A stretch of 64,000 bases of DNA from Lysinibacillus sp. PLM2 (lineage in GTDB: Bacteria; Bacillota; Bacilli; Bacillales_A; Planococcaceae). The notes under the pieces were generated by a model. That model was given only the letters and a program-made list of their open reading frames with translations, searched no databases and was not told the DNA's origin. Shown here piece after piece: positions 36,251-44,442 of this stretch (its first letter is position 1; each line of letters opens with the position of its first letter). The position numbers were made by a program, and so were the translations under genes. The stretch spans positions 1,672,001-1,736,000 of the forward strand of contig AP025689.1 of NCBI GenBank assembly GCA_023168345.1. Reading direction: 5' to 3'.

Positions 36251-37504
36251 ATTAGAAAAGTTAATTTGATTGTAACTTTCCTTCTGGCGTGTATATTTTT
36301 TGTTTTTGAATCACAAAGGGTCTTGGGGCACGCATATGTAGTGGAAGAATATCCTTCACCCAATAGTTATCATCAAACGTCACCACATAGCGTAATCATT
36401 AAGTTTAATAGTGAAATCGATGAAAACTTTTCTTTAGTTATTTTAGATATAAATAATCAAGTCATTACATCAAACGAAAATACTAAAGCCGCGACACTAA
36501 ATGAAACACAAAAAGAAATCCATATGAAATTACCACTCTTAGAGAGTGGTAAATACATGGTGAAATATTATGTCATTTCGTTAAATGACGGTCATCCAGT
36601 GGAAGGGACCTACTACTTCGAAGTATCAACGATTCAGAAAGGAAAACAAGGAAATATAATTAACAATCCATTAAATAATGAAATACATTTTAATTATTTA
36701 GATTTCTTTATAAATACCATGAATTTCATCTATACTTTGGGATTAACGCTTACGATTGGTTGGGTATTATGGTGGCGAAAGATTCAAAGTTTTTCTCCAG
36801 AATTAATAAGAAAATATCGATTTTTAGGCTTTGAGTTTCAAATGTTACATATGGTCGGTTTAATATCGATCATATTAATAAAATTAAATATCTTTTCAAA
36901 CAATGGTGTAACATTCACAACAAATTTTATATTTGAAACAAATTTTGGTTTCCTATGGTTTGTTTCGCTTTTAGTTTCGTTCATTGGTTTTATCTTTTTA
37001 TTTAAAAATCCTATTTTTGATTATAGTTGGATTCTCATTTTAATCCTTTGTAGAGTATTGAATGGGCATTCAATGGAATATGCCCCAATTTACATTACGA
37101 ATCTATCAAATATTGCACATATACTTGCTGCAGCTATTTGGATAAGTGGAATTACATTTATTATCATTTTTTGGAGAAAAGAAAGGTTATATGTTCGAGA
37201 GTTTTTGTCAGTCTTTTCGAATTATGCATTTTATTCCATTATTCTCTTAGTCATAACAGGTAGTTTATTAACTATTTTTTATTTGCCTAGTTTAAATTTA
37301 TTTCATTCAGCCTGGAGTATTTTAATTTTTATTAAACTGCTTTTAGTTATCATTATTTTAATAATTGGGCTTAAAATCAACCGCATGAAACAAAAAGAAT
37401 TATCTGTGCTTTCTTTAGGGAAATGGATAAAACTTGATTTTTTATTCATGATATTAATCATGATAATTGTTTCATTATTAACGAATATTAATCCCAATGG
37501 ATAA
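36251..37504 (+). CDS. CopC-CopD fusion copper protein, probable ATT start
   Basis: The N-terminal CopC domain follows a signal peptide ending near VLGHA and begins HAYVVEEYPSPNSY, with the N-terminal His that binds Cu(II). The domain covers about residues 28-130. Eight membrane helices of a CopD domain follow, with His residues in HSMEYAP and NIAHILAAAIW. Such YcnJ-like proteins take up or deliver copper. An ATT at 36251 gives a normal signal peptide (MRKVNLIVTF) and lies 9 bases after AAAGGA. The TTG at 36266 lacks both a basic N-region and a ribosome site. It ends one base before the convergent 37505 gene. It may supply copper to the MnxG-like oxidase. Confidence 0.88.
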   Translation: MRKVNLIVTFLLACIFFVFESQRVLGHAYVVEEYPSPNSYHQTSPHSVIIKFNSEIDENFSLVILDINNQVITSNENTKAATLNETQKEIHMKLPLLESGKYMVKYYVISLNDGHPVEGTYYFEVSTIQKGKQGNIINNPLNNEIHFNYLDFFINTMNFIYTLGLTLTIGWVLWWRKIQSFSPELIRKYRFLGFEFQMLHMVGLISIILIKLNIFSNNGVTFTTNFIFETNFGFLWFVSLLVSFIGFIFLFKNPIFDYSWILILILCRVLNGHSMEYAPIYITNLSNIAHILAAAIWISGITFIIIFWRKERLYVREFLSVFSNYAFYSIILLVITGSLLTIFYLPSLNLFHSAWSILIFIKLLLVIIILIIGLKINRMKQKELSVLSLGKWIKLDFLFMILIMIIVSLLTNINPNG

Positions 37505-37909
37505 TCAGGAGCGAATAGAAAAACATAGCAAGGCGAAGATTGAATAAACCAAAACAGTACAAAAAGCGATTAACCCAAAATCTGCCACAACTCCTATCAT
37601 TGGCCCCATGATTCCTGCCATTAGCCCACTCGATATACCTGTTAGTAGAGTTTGATAGTCAACTAAAGCACCGAAAATTGCACCTAATAGGACAGCAATG
37701 AATGTAGTTACTATAGTAATTAACGTATATTCACTTGGAAAGCTATAACCTAAAACAGTTCCAATAGCAATTCCCATAACTCCACTACTTGTCATGGCAA
37801 TATTCATTCCTAAATGATAACTAATTAAATATTTTACTTTATACAAATATAAGTAAGAAAAAAAGCAAACTATAAAATAACTCAATAAGATTAATAGTAT
37901 TAATAACAT
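37505..37909 (-). CDS. Gly-rich polytopic membrane protein, homologue of the cupredoxin fusion's N-terminus
   Basis: The product is 134 residues with four helices, rich in Gly, Met and small residues (LGAIFGALVDY, GISSGLMAGIMGPMIGVV). The order and motifs follow the first half of the 10990 protein (LICGSVFGILAALEGIMSGLMGGMMGAMLGEM), so it is a stand-alone form of that domain. AAAGGAGTG precedes ATG. It is convergent with the CopC-CopD gene, and the stops are adjacent. The function is unknown; context points to copper. Confidence 0.72.
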   Translation of the reverse strand: MLLILLILLSYFIVCFFSYLYLYKVKYLISYHLGMNIAMTSSGVMGIAIGTVLGYSFPSEYTLITIVTTFIAVLLGAIFGALVDYQTLLTGISSGLMAGIMGPMIGVVADFGLIAFCTVLVYSIFALLCFSIRS

Positions 37910-37986
37910 TGCATCACTCCTTTCTACAGTTTATGAATTGATGGTTCAAACTGGTGACTTTAAACAGTGAAAAAGGAGAACAATTT

Positions 37987-38679
37987 ATGAATGATATGTA
38001 TGAAAAAAATTATCCCGAATTAAAAAAACATGATGGTTACACTTCTCCAGCAAGTTCTTATCCATTACATGAGTTGAAAGTATTACAAGATTATATTCAT
38101 CATGTTAATTTGCAAAATTTAGGAGATAAACTACCGAATTATAAAAAACAATTCATACTAATTAAATTTTTTAAATCCAAAAAAAATCAATTGGTCGAAG
38201 TGTATTCAAAAAATAAAGATGATGTGCTTCATAGTATTGGAAAAGTAAGTGTCGTTGGGCGGAACTTTGTTATTTTAATAATTCTTTTCAATCGGTATTG
38301 GATCCCTTTTTCAGCCATTCAGTCTGCAAAAACTCCATTTGGGATACCTGATGTACCAAGAAATCATCAACATGTTGTAATTGATGAAGAATTAAGGAAA
38401 AAGCTCTTAACAAACTTTGGTGCGACAGTTTCAAAAAGGGAGGAGCTAAAACAACAGTTTTTTGATCAACTATTAGAGTCGAATTTACGCAATTGGGTCG
38501 GAACAAAAGTTAATCTATATGCAGATAAGATCTATAAAGGTAAAATTGTTCAAATTAAAGATGGAAATTTACATTTAACTCATAATCAAATAATTCCGTT
38601 GTCCAAAATAACTTATATTAAGCAAGTACGTTCAATGTCTTTTTTCGAGAGGACATTGTATTCAATTTTTAAGAAATAG
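37987..38679 (+). CDS. Hypothetical barrel-domain protein (MnxD position)
   Basis: The product is 230 residues, soluble, Lys-rich. Two segments look like small strand-rich barrels (KFFKSKKNQLVEVYSKNKDD...VGRNFVILI and LRNWVGTKVNLYADKIYKGK...ITYIKQV). The second aligns loosely with the C-terminus of the 43252 protein (LGKNVTVKTDEGQWRGVLI). I start it at ATG 37987 after AAAAGGAGA; 37954 has no ribosome site. It is the first gene of the plus-strand block leading to mnxG but is separated from mnxE by a terminator. Confidence 0.65.
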   Translation: MNDMYEKNYPELKKHDGYTSPASSYPLHELKVLQDYIHHVNLQNLGDKLPNYKKQFILIKFFKSKKNQLVEVYSKNKDDVLHSIGKVSVVGRNFVILIILFNRYWIPFSAIQSAKTPFGIPDVPRNHQHVVIDEELRKKLLTNFGATVSKREELKQQFFDQLLESNLRNWVGTKVNLYADKIYKGKIVQIKDGNLHLTHNQIIPLSKITYIKQVRSMSFFERTLYSIFKK

Positions 38680-38694
38680 AATAAACGAGATTCC

Positions 38695-38739
38695 AGAGTG
38701 TGTACCCGAAAGAAATATTTTCTTGACACACTCTTTTAT
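38695..38739 (+). terminator. Terminator between the 37987 gene and mnxE
   Basis: AGAGTGTGT pairs with ACACACTCT, followed by TTTATTTTT. Confidence 0.8.
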
Positions 38740-38785
38740 TTTTATAACTTACTGTGCTTTTGTTTATATCACTTTGTCAATCTTC

Positions 38786-38794
38786 CATATAATA
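38786..38794 (+). promoter_or_regulatory. Sigma-K-like -10 element upstream of mnxE
   Basis: CATATAATA fits the sigma-K consensus CATANNNTA and lies 35 bases before the mnxE start. The -35 AC is at 38771, only 13 bases upstream, so the match is partial. A sigma-A reading is also possible. Late mother-cell expression is known for the mnx operon of marine Bacillus SG-1. Confidence 0.35.
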
Positions 38795-38828
38795 AATTAA
38801 TTTAAATGTCATTTTGGAGGTGAAAAAA

Positions 38829-39116
38829 GTGAGTGAACAAATTATCGAAGAAAATCGATTGTTTTTAGAGATGAAGGGTTGTGAAGTTTTACTTGTTACA
38901 GAGAGTAAGCAGTTAAACATCCTTGGTCAAACATTTCGTCCAATATTTACTGGGAAAGTAGTAGAAGTGACAAATGGTTATATAACGTTGGATCCTGTGA
39001 TCATCAAAATGCATAATGCTCCTTTTTATAAATTTCCAACTCCATTGAGCTTTCCAATGGAAAATATCTCACTCTTTACGAAATTCGATATGGATCGGAA
39101 ATTTCCATTAATCTAA
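38829..39116 (+). CDS. mnxE: MnxE-like small subunit of the manganese oxidase
   Basis: The product is 95 residues, strand-rich, with GCEVLLVTESKQLNILGQTFRPIFTGKVVEV and PFYKFPTPLSFPMENI. Size, order and position directly before a second small protein and the giant oxidase match MnxE of the MnxEFG complex. In that complex MnxE and MnxF form a hexameric ring that binds Cu(II). I start it at GTG 38829, 6 bases after GGAGGTG; the TTG at 38814 precedes that site. Identification rests mainly on context and size. Confidence 0.68.
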   Translation: MSEQIIEENRLFLEMKGCEVLLVTESKQLNILGQTFRPIFTGKVVEVTNGYITLDPVIIKMHNAPFYKFPTPLSFPMENISLFTKFDMDRKFPLI

Positions 39117-39138
39117 AAATATGAATAGAGGTGAAAAT

Positions 39139-39453
39139 ATGGAAGAAGATCTTTCGTTTCAATTAGGTAGTGGAAGAATGGATATTAATAGTATTCGACA
39201 ATCGGTAGTATCAGGTGAATTTGAGAATAATGTAGGAAATAGGGCACTTCTATTAATATTTCCATTCCCATTTTTAATCATTGGAAGGATTAAGAATGTT
39301 GTTAGTGATTATGTTATTATCGAGTCTGAAGTAACGAATGTAACGGAATTAGATGGTGAAAACTTTCGAGTTCATATAGATGATATCGAAGTATTTTATA
39401 TAGAAAAACAAGGACGAAAAATTCCTGATATAAGGAATGATCATCATGCTTAG
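39139..39453 (+). CDS. mnxF: MnxF-like small subunit of the manganese oxidase
   Basis: The product is 104 residues. A central hydrophobic strand pair (RALLLIFPFPFLIIGRIKNVVSDYVIIE) and an acidic end (FRVHIDDIEVFYIEK) suggest a small barrel similar to MnxE. ATG 39139 lies 5-6 bases after AGAGGTG; ATG 39121 has no site. Its 3' end overlaps the mnxG start by 8 bases, so translation is coupled. Assignment is by position and size relative to the SG-1 mnx operon. Confidence 0.68.
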   Translation: MEEDLSFQLGSGRMDINSIRQSVVSGEFENNVGNRALLLIFPFPFLIIGRIKNVVSDYVIIESEVTNVTELDGENFRVHIDDIEVFYIEKQGRKIPDIRNDHHA

Positions 39454-42400
39454 AAAATATCATATTGTGGCCATTCCAATTCGAATTGTTGTCAATCGAT
39501 TCGGAGACCATGATCCAGATGGTATGATGTACGTCTTAAAGGAAAATGAAAGCATTATCAAAAAACAAGTTGAGTTCAGTCCTTTTTCGACTGTTGATTT
39601 AGTTGAGCCACTTGTCATACGTGCTTGCGTAGGAGATGAAGTTGAAATTTTATTTGAAAATCAACTTCCATTTAGAACAGGAATTTCTATTCAAAATGCA
39701 GATTACGATGTAATGACTTCTGACGGAGCTTTCGTAGGGCTCAATCGTGATACAACTGTAAAACCCGGTGGTAAAATAAAATATAAATGGAAAGTTTTCA
39801 ATGAAGGTGTGCATTTTTTCTCTGATTTAGGAAATGCACTATCTAGTGAAAAAGGAAGTAATGTTCATGGTTTGTTTGGAGCGTTATTTGTTGAACCGAG
39901 AGGCTCTTGGTGGACAGATCCAATAACAGGTAGATTAATAAATAGTGGTACCTTCGCGGACGTTCATAACCCAATTCTTCCTTCTTTCAGGGAATTCGGT
40001 TGGTTTTTCCATGATGAAATGGAAGTGGATGATTTAACTGGAGAACAGCCAATAAATCCGCACACATTACAACCAGAGGCCACTCATTTAGTAAATTATC
40101 GAGCTGAACCAATGAGAAATCGCTTACGTTTAATCCAAGAAGGTGTTGTTTGCCCGGATTGTGAAGGGGAAGAGGTGCATCATGATTCTTGGGTGTTCGG
40201 TGATCCAGATACTCCGATTTTAAGAGCTTATGTTGGAGATCCAATAAAAATTCGACTAGTCCATGGTGGAACACAAGAAACTCATTCGTTCCATTACCAT
40301 GTACATCAATGGCTATTTGAAATGAACGATATGGATTCAGAAATTGTCGACGTTCAAGCGATTTCTCCTCAAACACAATTTACAGTTTCTCCTGCTTATG
40401 GTGCAGGCAGTTTACAGGGAGCTATGGGTGATTCGATTATCCATTGTCATCTTTATCCACATTTCGGAGAGGGGATGTGGGGCATACAAAGGACATTTGA
40501 TACCTTACAAGATGGTACGATGTGTTACCCGAATGGCGTACAAATAAAAGCGCTTTTACCTCTTCCTGATAGACCAAAGCCACCTCGTCCAACACCGGAA
40601 CGTCCAGGATTCCCAAATTTTATACCCGGTATCCCTGGATTTAAAGCACCGAGACCACCTTTAGGGATTGAAAATGGTCGACCACCAACCGAAATAGAAC
40701 GAAATCACTTTGTGGAAAATTATCGACCGGGTGCGGTATTTGTAAATCCAGTAAGAGAGAATACCCCAGTACGATATTACGATGTTGTACTGATTCAAAT
40801 GCCGATTATTTACAACAACCAGGGTTGGCACGATCCAGAAGGCCGATTATTTGTCCTAGCGGAGGATGAAGATGATATAAGAGCTGGTAGGAAAAAGCCA
40901 GAACCGTTAGTAATACGTGCAAATGCCGGCGAAGCGATTCGTTTTCGATTTACCAATAAACTGCCTGAAACTTTAGGTGGAAACGCCTTTCAATTAGTAA
41001 ATAGAACTTATGAAGCCGGAATGCATGTTCACTTTGTTAAGTTTGATGTACTTGTTTCAGATGGAGCAAATGTTGGGTGGAATTATGACTCCTCAGTGCT
41101 ATCTGGGGAAACGATTGAATATCAATGGTTCGCTGATGTGGAATTAAAAACTACATTTTGGCATGATCATTTATTTGCTAATGAACACCAGCAACATGGT
41201 GTATTCGCTTCTATTAATATTGAGCCAAGAGGTTCTAAGTTTTTAGATCCTTATTCAGATAATGAGATTAAATCAGGAGCTCAAGCGAGGATAGTGAACA
41301 AATTAATCCCGGACTTCCGCGAGATAAATCTGTTCGTTCATGACTTTGCTCTTTTATTTGATAAAGATGGTTATCCACTTAACCCTCCAAACTTCCCTGG
41401 TTCTCCTGATGATCCTGGTGTAATGGGCGTAAATTACCGGAATGAACCACTCCAATTTCGTTTAAAGGAACCTGATTATGACCCTGCTTATGTATTTAGC
41501 TCGTGGGTACATGGGGATCCTGTGACACCACTGCTTGAAACATATAACGGAGATCCGGTAAGAGTTCGACTTATTCAAGGGTCACATGAAGAATCCCATA
41601 GTTTTAATTTACATCGTCAAAGATGGCATAGAGAACGTCCCGATTTAGATTCAGATATAGATCAACAGCAACACATAGCGATTGCTGAAACCTTCACGCT
41701 AGAATTCAATATGGAAGGTGAAGGGGATTTCGATCTACTATATCATTTTGGTAGTGTTGATGATATTTGGCTTGGAAATTGGGGAATATTTAGATCCTAT
41801 GAAAAAAGAGTATCACACTTAAAAGCGCTACCTGATCGAAATCATCTTTCTGAAAGATTGGAACCATTACCATGTCCGACAGGTAAAAAGCCACCAATAG
41901 CTTGTTTACCGGAAATGTGTTATCCAGAAAATGCAAGAATACGTAAATATAATGTTGTTGCCTTAAACACAAAAATAATCTATAACGATGATGGTGATCA
42001 TGATCCGTACGGAATTGTGTTTGCACTTGAAAAAGATGTGGATGATATTTTGTGTGGCAAATTAAATCCTGAACCATTAATTATAAGAGCGAATGTTGGG
42101 GACTATGTAGAAATCCATTTAACGAACTGTTTAATTGGTGAAGACCATCATAATGGAAGACACGGTTATCCAGAAGTGCCGGTAGAGGCATTCTTCCCGC
42201 CTTCAAATCGCATTTCATTGCATGCTCAACTAGCTGTCTATGATGTTAGAAATTCTGATGGTGCGACAGTTGGTTATAACGACGATCAAACAATCGGTCC
42301 TGGTGAAAGCATTACGTTTCGCTGGTATATTGATCAAGAATTTGGTTCAGCTAATTTATGGGATATGACAGATATTCGAAATCATAGACATCATGGTGCA

Positions 42401-43255
42401 TTCGGAATGCTTATCGCAGAGCCTAGAGGATCAAAATATTTACATCATAGGATGAGAAAAGAAGTAGAAACTGGAAGCCAAGTTATTATATCAACACCAT
42501 TGCTCCCAGAGTTTAGAGAATTTTCATTAGTAATGCATGATGGTGTTAGACTTTTAAATAAAAATAAGAAATTAATAATTGACCCTAAACCACTATTTGT
42601 TAAAGAGGAACAAGAAGAGCAAGATTTTGAAGACCAAGGTTCAAGAGGATTTAATTATCGAAAAGAACGATTTAGTAATCGCTTAAAAAGGTTTGAAGAA
42701 GTTTATCAGGTGTTTAGTTCCAGAATCCATGGAGATCCAAGTACCCCTGTATTCTTAGCCTATGCAGGAGATCCGGTTGTCTTTAGGCTAATATTCCCTT
42801 CAGATAAACCGAGAGCACATGCATTCGTATTACACGGTCATACATTTTTAAGAAGTGAAGATGATATTAACTCATCTCCTATTTCTGTTAGGGGACAAAA
42901 TACGGTCGGCACAAATGATGATTTGCACATTTTGTATGGTGCCGGAGGATTATTTAATAGACCTGGAGATTATATGTATCGATCAGGTAATATTAGATGG
43001 GATGTTGAGCTAGGCCTATGGGGAATCATGCGGGTATTTTGGCGAAAGACATTTAAACTAGCAAAATTACGCGGACATAAGCATAGGCAATATTATTTGT
43101 TCAGAAGAATGAGTAATATTGAAAAAGATGAAAAGGAAAATACTATTATCAATATATCTCTAGAAGACTCAAGTTCCTTTGAGAGAATTGAAATTTCAAT
43201 TGAAAACGAATTACAAGAATTATTAGATTCACCTAGCGAAGGTGTAAAAACATGA
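39446..43255 (+). CDS. mnxG: MnxG-like giant multicopper (manganese) oxidase
   Basis: The product is 1269 residues with three similar blocks of paired cupredoxin domains, each opening with a form of IIYN(D/N)xGxHDPxGxxxxL. Copper motifs are HYHVHQW (about 281), HCHLYPHFGEGMWG (about 332, a full type-1 plus trinuclear motif), HVHF and HDHLFANEHQQHG (about 540-580) and HAFVLHGH (about 1125). Other domains have lost ligands. Size and six-domain plan fit MnxG, which oxidises Mn(II) to Mn(IV) oxide on spores. There is no signal peptide, as expected for a mother-cell-made exosporium protein. I start it at ATG 39446, 9 bases after AAGGA. Confidence 0.88.
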   Translation: MLRKYHIVAIPIRIVVNRFGDHDPDGMMYVLKENESIIKKQVEFSPFSTVDLVEPLVIRACVGDEVEILFENQLPFRTGISIQNADYDVMTSDGAFVGLNRDTTVKPGGKIKYKWKVFNEGVHFFSDLGNALSSEKGSNVHGLFGALFVEPRGSWWTDPITGRLINSGTFADVHNPILPSFREFGWFFHDEMEVDDLTGEQPINPHTLQPEATHLVNYRAEPMRNRLRLIQEGVVCPDCEGEEVHHDSWVFGDPDTPILRAYVGDPIKIRLVHGGTQETHSFHYHVHQWLFEMNDMDSEIVDVQAISPQTQFTVSPAYGAGSLQGAMGDSIIHCHLYPHFGEGMWGIQRTFDTLQDGTMCYPNGVQIKALLPLPDRPKPPRPTPERPGFPNFIPGIPGFKAPRPPLGIENGRPPTEIERNHFVENYRPGAVFVNPVRENTPVRYYDVVLIQMPIIYNNQGWHDPEGRLFVLAEDEDDIRAGRKKPEPLVIRANAGEAIRFRFTNKLPETLGGNAFQLVNRTYEAGMHVHFVKFDVLVSDGANVGWNYDSSVLSGETIEYQWFADVELKTTFWHDHLFANEHQQHGVFASINIEPRGSKFLDPYSDNEIKSGAQARIVNKLIPDFREINLFVHDFALLFDKDGYPLNPPNFPGSPDDPGVMGVNYRNEPLQFRLKEPDYDPAYVFSSWVHGDPVTPLLETYNGDPVRVRLIQGSHEESHSFNLHRQRWHRERPDLDSDIDQQQHIAIAETFTLEFNMEGEGDFDLLYHFGSVDDIWLGNWGIFRSYEKRVSHLKALPDRNHLSERLEPLPCPTGKKPPIACLPEMCYPENARIRKYNVVALNTKIIYNDDGDHDPYGIVFALEKDVDDILCGKLNPEPLIIRANVGDYVEIHLTNCLIGEDHHNGRHGYPEVPVEAFFPPSNRISLHAQLAVYDVRNSDGATVGYNDDQTIGPGESITFRWYIDQEFGSANLWDMTDIRNHRHHGAFGMLIAEPRGSKYLHHRMRKEVETGSQVIISTPLLPEFREFSLVMHDGVRLLNKNKKLIIDPKPLFVKEEQEEQDFEDQGSRGFNYRKERFSNRLKRFEEVYQVFSSRIHGDPSTPVFLAYAGDPVVFRLIFPSDKPRAHAFVLHGHTFLRSEDDINSSPISVRGQNTVGTNDDLHILYGAGGLFNRPGDYMYRSGNIRWDVELGLWGIMRVFWRKTFKLAKLRGHKHRQYYLFRRMSNIEKDEKENTIINISLEDSSSFERIEISIENELQELLDSPSEGVKT

Positions 43256-44085
43256 CTAAATGTAAGAGATGTATAGAACCAGAATGTCAATGTGAAAGTA
43301 AAAATATGCAGCCGATGGATTTGTTTGGTTCACCATTTAATTGCAAAGATGAAATTCCTACTCCTAAGTTTACCTCACCAAATAGTAAACTTTCACAAAA
43401 AAAATTAGATGAATTACAAGAATGTATAGAAGCCGCGAATCATTTGCTGAGGTCATTAGGATCTGAAAACCATGCTGAAAATACTAGACAGCTCCAACTC
43501 AAGTTTTTAGACATGGAAGGATTAGAAATACTAATATACATTCTCTGTAGTAAAGATTTTTCATCTGAATTAATGGAAGATGAAAATGATGAAGAAAAAC
43601 AATTAACGATACAGTTTGAAAAAGAAAACAGCAGTGAATTTGTAAAATATAACGAAGCCTTTTTAATAAAGGAAAAAGGAAAAGTTGTTACTGCTGGTAG
43701 AGACTTTCTTCAGATCAATCAAATTGGTTCAACTTTGTTTGTACCCTATAACCGCATAATTGCTATCAAGGTAGATGATATTGATCTAGATAATAAAAAA
43801 TGTTTAACATATATAGACAAATCCGTTCGAAGAGAATTGGCATTTAATTTTGGTGAATATGTTACAAAAAATCCTGGCTTCCTTAACCTATTTTTCGGAT
43901 TATCTTTATTCCGAAAATTACAGGATTATTTAGGGAAGAACGTAACCGTTAAAACCGATGAAGGACAATGGAGAGGCGTGCTAATACGAACGAAATTTAA
44001 TGAATTAATTTTGCAAAATCAAAATGAAAAATATGAAGTTAATTTAAATAGTATTTGCTACTTAAAAGTCCATGATTTAAAATGA
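43252..44085 (+). CDS. Barrel-domain accessory protein coupled to mnxG
   Basis: The product is 277 residues. A short Cys-rich start (CKRCIEPECQCES) is followed by a helical region. Two strand-rich segments end the protein (KVVTAGRDFLQINQIGSTLFVPYNRI and LGKNVTVKTDEGQWRGVLIR), resembling Lsm-like or DUF2642-like barrels. The start overlaps the mnxG stop as ATGA, a sign of translational coupling. It shares its C-terminal barrel with the 37987 product. It may help load or anchor the oxidase; there is no direct evidence. Confidence 0.7.
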   Translation: MTKCKRCIEPECQCESKNMQPMDLFGSPFNCKDEIPTPKFTSPNSKLSQKKLDELQECIEAANHLLRSLGSENHAENTRQLQLKFLDMEGLEILIYILCSKDFSSELMEDENDEEKQLTIQFEKENSSEFVKYNEAFLIKEKGKVVTAGRDFLQINQIGSTLFVPYNRIIAIKVDDIDLDNKKCLTYIDKSVRRELAFNFGEYVTKNPGFLNLFFGLSLFRKLQDYLGKNVTVKTDEGQWRGVLIRTKFNELILQNQNEKYEVNLNSICYLKVHDLK

Positions 44086-44196
44086 TTTAGATGATTAAAA
44101 ATTACTAAAAATTATTAATTGAGAAATAAGATAATTGGTATATAATAAATGAGATATTATATTCAGTTAGAATATAAAGTAAGGGAATAATAAAAT

Positions 44197-44234
44197 CGTG
44201 TACATTCATTTATTGAATGTATGCGGTTTTATTT
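44197..44234 (+). terminator. Terminator of the mnx-like operon
   Basis: CGTGTACATTCA pairs with TGAATGTATGCG (two wobbles) around a 5-base loop, followed by TTTTATTTT. Confidence 0.8.
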
Positions 44235-44355
44235 TCAGTTGGTTGCTGTCGCATAGGCAAAAATGCTATCCTAAACAAATAAACTACATATAATAGACTG
44301 ACTAAAAAGTATATTATCATGATTGGAAAATTTTATTGTTTTTATTTAAATACTA

Positions 44356-44384
44356 TTGACGTAAGGTATGAATATTTGTACACT
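44356..44384 (+). promoter_or_regulatory. Sigma-A-like promoter of the aspartokinase gene
   Basis: TTGACG, 17 bases, TACACT, located 58 bases upstream of the start. No lysine riboswitch is visible in the 200-base leader region. Confidence 0.5.
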
Positions 44385-44442
44385 GTGATAAGTCAAATGT
44401 TTTTGTGGAAAATACAATTTTGAAAAGTAAGGATTTGGTGAA

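Noticed and set aside
41790..42077. 95-codon minus-strand ORF inside mnxG
   Set aside because: His-rich antisense reading of a conserved cupredoxin block, without ribosome site.
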